Assembly (NCBI GenBank): GCA_020052895.1
Contig: JAGVOE010000074.1
Coordinates: forward strand, 1 to 18,918
DNA length: 18,918 bases
From: Candidatus Woesebacteria bacterium
Lineage (GTDB): Bacteria > Patescibacteriota > Microgenomatia > UBA1400 > MFAQ01
Direction of reading: 5' to 3'
The notes beneath the pieces were generated by a model. The model was not told the origin of the DNA. It saw nothing but the letters and a program-made list of their open reading frames with translations, and ran no database searches. Made by a program: the position numbers and the translations under genes. How positions within the stretch are numbered: position 1 is the stretch's first letter; every line of letters starts with the position of its first letter. Positions 13,966 through 18,918 of the stretch are shown piece after piece.

Positions 13966-14013
13966 ATATTTAGTGTTGTCATCAATCTTTGTCCACCACC
14001 CTTAGTATGTCAA
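13961..14013 (-). promoter_or_regulatory. nrdR-nrdJ promoter with candidate NrdR boxes
   Basis: On the minus strand TTGACA (14008-14013) lies 17 nt from a weak -10 AAAGAT (13985-13990). ACACTAAATATATGAA (13961-13976) matches the left half of the NrdR box consensus acaCwAtATaTwGtgt well, and a weaker ATACTAAGGGTGGTGG (13993-14008) starts exactly 32 nt away, the known spacing of tandem NrdR boxes. The leader would be about 13 nt. Confidence 0.45.
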
Positions 14014-14071
14014 CCACCACCTTAAATATCAAACTACATCATCAAGGCCAATCTCCGCAAAATCTACGGCG

Positions 14072-14647
14072 TTATCCCAAAACCGCCAAATTCATTCCCA
14101 TACGGGCCAGTATCGAGCCAGTCACATTACCAGTTTTCACTCTTATCCAGGCATTGATAGCTCCACTTGCTCCAGCCAAAAACCAGGCTCCAGTCACTTC
14201 ACTCAGTCCCAGCTTATAAACCGCCAACCAGACAGGTAATCTTATAATCGCTACCATGAGCCCGACTATCAAAAAATTACCTACCCAACCTCTGCGTCTT
14301 CTTTCTAGATATCCGGCTACAAAGCCGCTAAAGGTTATCTCTTCCGTTACTGCTGTCGCTGCTGCTATCAGCAGCACGTTAGACCCCCAATCTCCCTGTA
14401 AACTCCAGCCCCTAATTAACAAGTAATAAAAAACGCCCACCCCAACACCCCACCCAATCGAGCTCCCCCACTTACGTCCGAACATCACCAGTTGTTCTTT
14501 CAAGGCTAAGTTCCACCAAAACAAAGGCACTAGCCACAGCAACGGCTTAAACCAAAGCTCTTCAACAACCTCCGACAATCGTCCCCAAAAACGAAAGCCT
14601 CCCCATACAACCAGTAGATAAATATAGTAATACCACAGTCGTCTCAC
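14072..14647 (-). CDS. CPBP-family membrane protein, probably degenerate
   Basis: The 191-aa protein has five or six membrane helices and the first CPBP (CAAX protease and bacteriocin-processing) motif, TEEITFSGFVAGYLERR (101-117), with the glutamate pair E102-E103 in place but S in the usual FRG arginine position. The histidine motifs expected in later helices are not apparent: IIRLPVW (134-140) and SILARMGMN (178-186) occupy their likely places without histidine. It may therefore not be an active protease. Start is a GTG at 14647 with GGAAAGG just upstream; no suitable ATG exists. It diverges from the PBP gene, 36 nt apart. A different membrane family is possible. Confidence 0.7.
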   Translation of the reverse strand: MRRLWYYYIYLLVVWGGFRFWGRLSEVVEELWFKPLLWLVPLFWWNLALKEQLVMFGRKWGSSIGWGVGVGVFYYLLIRGWSLQGDWGSNVLLIAAATAVTEEITFSGFVAGYLERRRRGWVGNFLIVGLMVAIIRLPVWLAVYKLGLSEVTGAWFLAGASGAINAWIRVKTGNVTGSILARMGMNLAVLG

Positions 14648-14668
14648 CTTTCCATACTAGCATACAGG

Positions 14669-14674
14669 TATAAT
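14669..14674 (+). promoter_or_regulatory. -10 box of the PBP gene, near-leaderless
   Basis: A perfect TATAAT lies in the 36-nt gap between the divergent CPBP and PBP genes. Transcription would start near 14681, leaving about 3 nt before the PBP ATG at 14684. No -35 match is evident. The complementary strand of the same box (TATTAT) is well placed to serve the CPBP gene. Confidence 0.5.
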
Positions 14675-14683
14675 AGACTGACC

Positions 14684-17053
14684 ATGTCTATGACCCGCCA
14701 AGAAATTTTACACGCCCTTGAAAAAAGCTGTTTCAAGGTCTTGAGACATCGCCGATTCACTCCTTTAAACTTCCTTCTTATTATTTCAGGTTTTTCTCTC
14801 ATCTTCTTGTTTTTTCTTCTCAAAGATGTCCCCAACCCCGCCAAACTAGTCAAAACACCTGCTCCTATTAGTACCAAAATTCTCGACCGAAACAACCAGT
14901 TACTCTACGAGGTTTACTCCGACATCCGTCGTACCCCTATCTCTTCCGAGAATATTCCAGACTTTGTCAAACAAGCCACCATCTCTATTGAAGATAAAAA
15001 TTTTTATCGTCACCACGGCCTGGATACTCTAGCCATTGTTAGAGCCACCTTCAATACTTTAAGAGGCAAGCGGCTAGAAGGAGGCTCCACTATTACCCAG
15101 CAGCTAGTCAAAAACTCCTTACTCTCAGATTCTCGCCGAACCATCTCTCGCAAAATCAAGGAGGCCGTTCTAGCTTTGGTAACCGAAGTTTACTACTCCA
15201 AAGACCAGATTCTAGAGCTCTACCTCAACCACGCTCCTTACGGAGGTACTGTCTACGGTATCGAGACCGCCGCCCAAACTTACTTCGGTAAATCGGCCAA
15301 GGATCTTGATCTCGCCGAATCTTCTCTCCTCGCCGGACTACCCCAATCACCCACTCGTTACTCTCCTTTTGGTGCCAACCCTGAGCTGGCCATCAATCGC
15401 CAGCACGAAGTTCTTCGACGCATGTTTGAAGATGGGTATATTACTGAAGATCAGGTCAACTCCGCCAAAAATGAAAAACTAAACTTTATCAAAAAAAATA
15501 TCACCATCAATGCTCCCCATTTCTCTCTCATGGTCAGAGACAGTCTGGTTCAAAAATACGGTGAAGAAAAAGTCAACCTAGGTGGCTTAAAGGTAACCAC
15601 CACTCTCGATCTTGACTTACAAAATTATATTCAAGCCTCTCTCTCTGCTGAACTAAAAAAAATTTCCAATCTAAAAATTAGCAATGGGGCCGCTATTCTC
15701 ACTCGTCCTAACACCGGAGAGATTATTGCCTTGGTGGGATCAAAAGACTACTACAACGATGAAATTGATGGTCAGGTTAATGTTGTTACTTCACTCCGCC
15801 AACCTGGTTCCTCAATTAAACCCATAAACTACGCCACCGGCCTTCTTCTTGGCTGGCCAACCAGCACTACTTACCTCGATGTTCCCACTTGTTTCAATGT
15901 TAATGGCCAAAAACAGTACTGTCCAAAAAACTATGACAGCTCCTTTCGAGGGCCGGTCTCTATGCGTCAGGCTCTCGCCAGCTCTCTCAATATCGCGGCT
16001 GTCAAACAACTCGCCCTCAACGGCCTTGATTCTTTTATTGCCACCGCCTCGGCTATGGGTATTTCTTCATGGACCGACCCCAGCCGCTACGGACTATCGC
16101 TTACTCTTGGTGGTGGAGAGGTTACCATGTTCGACATGGCCAAAGCCTTTGGTACTTTTGCCAACCGAGGTGTTACCGTCCCCTTGGTTTCCGTCCTAAA
16201 AGTAGAGACCTTCGATGGTCAGGTCCTCGAAGAGTTTCAGCCGGAAAAAACCGCCAATTTGGTCTCCGTCATGCCCTTGAACTGGACCGATTTTGAAAAA
16301 CAAAACGATGTCCAAAATCTCCTTCCTACCGATCCAAAGGTAACCCTTCCTCAGGAGGTTACTTTTATCATCTCCGATATACTGGCCGACAATAACGCTC
16401 GATCTGCCGCTTTTGGGTCCACCAGCAAGCTAGTTATTCTCGGACATACTGTTTCAGTCAAGACCGGTACTACCAACGACTTAAAGGACAACTGGACTAT
16501 TGGCTACACCCCAGACTATCTGGCCGCCACCTGGGTTGGCAACAACGACAACTCATCCATGAGTTATGTGGCCTCTGGTGTAACTGGCGCCTCTCCTGTC
16601 TGGAACATCATTATGAAAAAGGTTCTTCAAAACCTTAAAAACAAGCCCCTCACTCAACCAGAAATGGTCACCAACTTCCAGGTCTGTAACTTAACCGGCC
16701 TTCTGGCCCAGCAAGAAAATCAGTGCGAGTCGCACTCTGAATACTTCATCAAAGGCCACCTCCCTTTAGGTCAAAATCTTTTTCAAACTAGAAAGCAAAT
16801 CTGGGTCCGTCGCTCCGACAAATATCCTATTTTACCGGGAGACGAAACTATTGATCGGGATCTGGAAGAGCACACTGTCGTCAGCGATCCTTTTACTCAA
16901 AACTTCTGTCTCGACTGTGCCTACCCAGTCGACGACAAAGGGCACATCCAATGGCCACAAACCGTTATTGACTACTCACGCTTCCAGTTCAAAACCATTA
17001 CCCCCCAAAACTACCTTCCTTCTCCTACCCAAGAAAATGTTCCGTCAAATTAA
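14684..17053 (+). CDS. Class A penicillin-binding protein (PBP1A-like)
   Basis: This bifunctional enzyme polymerises lipid II into glycan strands and cross-links peptides at the outer face of the membrane. The 789-aa protein has a cytoplasmic tail, a membrane anchor (about 28-46), a GT51 transglycosylase with catalytic E103 (SIEDKNFYRHHG), GGSTITQQLVKN (133-144) and YLNHAPYGGTVYGIETAAQ (180-198), and a transpeptidase with SSIK (S376, K379), SLN (434-436) and KTG (593-595). After the transpeptidase comes a roughly 130-residue tail with several cysteines, of unknown role. Another ATG lies two codons downstream. It overlaps the GH18 gene by 17 nt, and a second class A PBP follows. Confidence 0.96.
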   Translation: MSMTRQEILHALEKSCFKVLRHRRFTPLNFLLIISGFSLIFLFFLLKDVPNPAKLVKTPAPISTKILDRNNQLLYEVYSDIRRTPISSENIPDFVKQATISIEDKNFYRHHGLDTLAIVRATFNTLRGKRLEGGSTITQQLVKNSLLSDSRRTISRKIKEAVLALVTEVYYSKDQILELYLNHAPYGGTVYGIETAAQTYFGKSAKDLDLAESSLLAGLPQSPTRYSPFGANPELAINRQHEVLRRMFEDGYITEDQVNSAKNEKLNFIKKNITINAPHFSLMVRDSLVQKYGEEKVNLGGLKVTTTLDLDLQNYIQASLSAELKKISNLKISNGAAILTRPNTGEIIALVGSKDYYNDEIDGQVNVVTSLRQPGSSIKPINYATGLLLGWPTSTTYLDVPTCFNVNGQKQYCPKNYDSSFRGPVSMRQALASSLNIAAVKQLALNGLDSFIATASAMGISSWTDPSRYGLSLTLGGGEVTMFDMAKAFGTFANRGVTVPLVSVLKVETFDGQVLEEFQPEKTANLVSVMPLNWTDFEKQNDVQNLLPTDPKVTLPQEVTFIISDILADNNARSAAFGSTSKLVILGHTVSVKTGTTNDLKDNWTIGYTPDYLAATWVGNNDNSSMSYVASGVTGASPVWNIIMKKVLQNLKNKPLTQPEMVTNFQVCNLTGLLAQQENQCESHSEYFIKGHLPLGQNLFQTRKQIWVRRSDKYPILPGDETIDRDLEEHTVVSDPFTQNFCLDCAYPVDDKGHIQWPQTVIDYSRFQFKTITPQNYLPSPTQENVPSN

Positions 17054-18248
17054 ATCAGTACTACTGGTCGTTGTCCTAGTTCTTTCCGGGACAAGCGCCT
17101 ATCTTTTGTGGAGAAATACCCTTCCTTTGGTCAGTCCCATCGCCTTGGTTGAAGTTCTTAGTGGTCACTCTACCGCTTCTAAGTCTCCCAAGATCATTTA
17201 CGGTTTTTTTCCTTACTGGAATCTCAAGTATGCTAACGATCTCAATATTAACTCCCTCACTCATTTTGCCTACTTCGCCGTCGATCTGAATTCCAACGGC
17301 ACTATAAACAAGGTGAACATCAAAAATGAACAAGAGCCAGGCTGGAACAAACTAAACTCCAAAACGACTGGGAAACTTCTTTATCAGTCTCAACTTCTTG
17401 GCCAAAAAACCGTTCTCACAGTGACCGCTATGGAGCCGGACCTTATCGACTCTATCTTAAATGATCGGCTAAACGCCGCCACTGCCATTAGCTCTATCCT
17501 CAGTGTTTATCGTGACTTTAACTTCAATGATTTAAACATTGATTTTGAGTATGTCGGAAAGCCTAGTCTAAGTATCCGTAAAAACTTCGTCATCTTTATT
17601 CAAGATCTAAAAGCCGCTTGTCTAAACTTAAACAAAAACTGCCAACTCGATATTGATATCTTCGCCGATTCTGGATCCAAGTCTCGTCTTTGGGATCTCG
17701 GCGCTCTAAATAGTACCGTCGATCACTTTATCGTGATGGCTTACGACTACTACCGAAAAAATTCAGCTCAAGCCGGGCCGGTGGCGCCACTTACTGGCAA
17801 ATGCCAAACCGGCCGTACCTCAGCTTGCCTTGATCAAGACATTCTCACTCATCTGTCACAAATTACCAAACTCCTTTCTCCAGAAAAGATTCTTCTGGGT
17901 ATTCCCTTCTACGGTTATGAGTGGCAAACGACCAGCAGAAACTTCTTGGCCAATATCTATCCGCGCACCGGCTCCTTGGCCAGTTACTCCAGAATTCAGT
18001 CTTTATTTTCTGATCCCACCGTCTCGTCTCTCTCAGCTGTCTGGTCAGAAACTACCCTTAGTCCTTACTTGATCTTTGAAACCGGATCAGAAACTCATCA
18101 GATCTATTACGAAGACCCTGCCTCTCTCCAGCAAAAAATAAAGTTGGTAAAGTCAGCCGGTCTGGGGGGTATTGCTATCTGGGCCATTGGCTATGAAACT
18201 CCTTACCAGGAGTTATGGGGACCAATCAATGATCTTTCTTCCCCCTAG
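17037..18248 (+). CDS. Membrane-anchored GH18-family glycoside hydrolase
   Basis: The 403-aa protein has an N-terminal signal anchor (about 7-26) followed by a GH18 (alpha/beta)8 barrel. Barrel-strand motifs are IIYGFFPYWNLKY, the catalytic strand DLNIDFEY (165-172, with D169 and acid E171), FIVMAYDYY, LLGIPFYGYEW and GLGGIAIWAIGYE. The canonical DGxDxDxE reads NDLNIDFE here, so the first conserved positions are changed but the D-x-E pair needed for substrate-assisted hydrolysis is kept. Family members cleave chitin or peptidoglycan GlcNAc linkages; between two PBP genes, peptidoglycan remodelling is the likely role. I chose ATG 17037 because upstream in-frame residues are only PBP coding sequence read in another frame. 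Confidence 0.88.
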   Translation: MFRQIKSVLLVVVLVLSGTSAYLLWRNTLPLVSPIALVEVLSGHSTASKSPKIIYGFFPYWNLKYANDLNINSLTHFAYFAVDLNSNGTINKVNIKNEQEPGWNKLNSKTTGKLLYQSQLLGQKTVLTVTAMEPDLIDSILNDRLNAATAISSILSVYRDFNFNDLNIDFEYVGKPSLSIRKNFVIFIQDLKAACLNLNKNCQLDIDIFADSGSKSRLWDLGALNSTVDHFIVMAYDYYRKNSAQAGPVAPLTGKCQTGRTSACLDQDILTHLSQITKLLSPEKILLGIPFYGYEWQTTSRNFLANIYPRTGSLASYSRIQSLFSDPTVSSLSAVWSETTLSPYLIFETGSETHQIYYEDPASLQQKIKLVKSAGLGGIAIWAIGYETPYQELWGPINDLSSP

Positions 18249-18317
18249 TTTTTTTCACCTTCTAGCCTTACAATCGACCATAGAGACGCCCTTTCCAAGA
18301 ATCTAAATTTTCTCGAT

Positions 18318-18918
18318 ATGGGTAAAAAGAAATACAACCAACCAGCTAACCTTATTCTGTCTATTGGTCGTCCTGTCTTTAATTTACTTTTTTCCCTCAT
18401 CTCGCTTTTGGATCCTATCTTCCTCTTACTCGAAAAACTTCCCTCTCTTCGTTTACCCAAAATCAATCTTGTCTCCCCTCTCCCGTCATTGCGAGGAGCG
18501 AAAGCGACCTGCCTGCCGGCAGGCAGGCGTGGCAATCTCACTCCATTACACTTCGTCTCCCGCCTAGTGGCGGGACTATACAAATTTACTCCACCCAAAC
18601 GTTACCTATTTTTTCTACTATCTATCGGGGTTCTCTCTTTCGTTCTCTACTTTGAGATTTTTCGCGACTTACCTGACCCCCAACAACTTTCTCAATACCC
18701 CTCAAAGCTTACCACTCAAATTCTCGACCGAAATGGAGTTCTTCTTTACAAAATCTACAAAGACGAAAATCGTACTCTAGTTAGTCTCCACGATCTCCCT
18801 CAACATGTCAGGAATGCTTTTCTAGCCGCCGAAGACAAAGATTTTTATAGCCATAACGGCTTCTCTCTGCCCGGTCTTTTTAGAGCCTTCTACAAGAATC
18901 TTTTTGACAACAAACTCG
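18318..18918 (+). CDS. Second class A PBP, partial, with repeat-encoded insertions
   Basis: The frame from the ATG at 18318 stays open to the window end (200 codons). It encodes an unusually long cytoplasmic N-terminus, a membrane helix (about 94-112) and the start of a GT51 transglycosylase: TTQILDRNGVLLYKIY, then AAEDKDFYSHNGF with catalytic E172. The equivalent region of the upstream PBP reads STKILDRNNQLLYEVY and SIEDKNFYRHHG, so they are paralogues. Residues about 54-89 (including AKATCLPAGRRGN and FVSRLVAGLY) are encoded by two adjacent palindromic repeats that keep the frame. The gene follows GH18 after 69 nt without a clear ribosome-binding site. No other start codon exists between the GH18 stop and 18318 in this frame. 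Confidence 0.88.
   Translation, partial: MGKKKYNQPANLILSIGRPVFNLLFSLISLLDPIFLLLEKLPSLRLPKINLVSPLPSLRGAKATCLPAGRRGNLTPLHFVSRLVAGLYKFTPPKRYLFFLLSIGVLSFVLYFEIFRDLPDPQQLSQYPSKLTTQILDRNGVLLYKIYKDENRTLVSLHDLPQHVRNAFLAAEDKDFYSHNGFSLPGLFRAFYKNLFDNKL
18486..18540. repeat. Composite palindromic repeat (REP-like, with CCTGCCGGCAGG core)
   Basis: A perfect 20-nt palindrome CCTGCCTGCCGGCAGGCAGG (18508-18527) sits inside a larger element running from GTCATTGCGAGGAGCGAAAG to GTGGCAATCTC, with outer arms ATTGC (18488-18492) and GCAAT (18532-18536). The outer element resembles a REP-like sequence known from many bacteria (from memory). The core is shared with 1909-1924. It lies within the second PBP gene. 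Confidence 0.85.
18555..18579. repeat. Second copy of the TCCCGCC hairpin repeat
   Basis: TCCCGCC-TAGT-GGCGGGA (18558-18575) forms a 7-bp hairpin and, with GTC before and CTAT after, matches the element at 4565-4587. It lies only 14 nt beyond the composite repeat and is read in frame as part of the second PBP (VSRLVAGLY). Confidence 0.75.

Noticed and set aside
16851..17036. 62-codon upstream extension of the GH18 gene
   Set aside because: It overlaps PBP coding sequence in another frame, lacks GH18 similarity, and the signal anchor begins right after ATG 17037.
18245..18598. Minus-strand 117-codon frame containing LPAGRQVAFAPRND
   Set aside because: It is the antisense translation of the two palindromic repeats over the N-terminus of the second PBP; the plus-strand frame has the PBP homology.
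1..18918. CRISPR array, insertion sequence or prophage
   Set aside because: No regularly spaced repeats, transposase or phage structural genes were seen; the recombinase stands alone and looks Xer-like.

Overview
The window looks like a chromosomal piece of a Candidate Phyla Radiation (Patescibacteria) bacterium, most likely of the Microgenomates type. This placement is inference. It rests on dense genes with 4-nt overlaps, a free-standing PolA-type 5'-3' exonuclease, a TraD/VirB4-like ATPase paired with a small proline-rich protein, few Shine-Dalgarno sequences, and short palindromic repeats built on CCTGCCGGCAGG that read through as 'PAGR(Q)' peptides inside genes. No rRNA or marker protein is present to fix the lineage.

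Layout. Positions 1-5678 (minus strand) read as one long unit: tRNA-Met(CAU), trpS, a small tRNA-binding OB-fold protein, ftsH, the 5'-3' exonuclease, a GT4 glycosyltransferase, and the start of an MFS-like transporter that runs off the window. Positions 5679-5855 hold divergent tRNA promoters and, on the plus strand, a transcribed-looking tRNA-like gene with an initiator-like CAU anticodon arm but aberrant D and T loops. A divIC/ftsB-like gene (minus) and a tyrosine recombinase gene (plus) diverge near 6240. Next come an unknown 119-aa gene behind tRNA-Ile(UAU), the TraD-like ATPase with its small partner, and a deoxyribonucleotide module: nrdR, an adenosylcobalamin-dependent reductase (nrdJ) and a corrinoid adenosyltransferase (cobA/btuR), with a candidate 52-aa membrane peptide in the nrdJ-cobA gap. 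From 14072 a CPBP-like membrane protein gene (minus) diverges from a plus-strand cell-wall cluster: class A PBP, GH18 hydrolase, and a second class A PBP cut by the window end.

How the genes fit together. NrdR senses nucleotides and should repress the NrdJ system, and CobA would supply the adenosylcobalamin NrdJ needs. The PBPs and GH18 protein form an envelope synthesis and remodelling set. FtsH and the septum protein serve membrane quality control and division. The tRNA genes share an extended -10 motif (TGNTAAAAT) and two of them lie almost directly against downstream protein genes.

The most notable signals are the degenerate but promoter-equipped initiator-like tRNA; palindromic repeats inserted in frame in the second PBP and the exonuclease, with a related copy supplying the ribosome-binding site of the tRNA-binding protein; a rare tRNA-Ile(UAU); trpS starting two bases after a tRNA; and a recombinase lacking two canonical active-site residues. 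No CRISPR array, insertion sequence, rRNA or convincing intrinsic terminator was seen. No gene-free stretch exceeds 300 bases.
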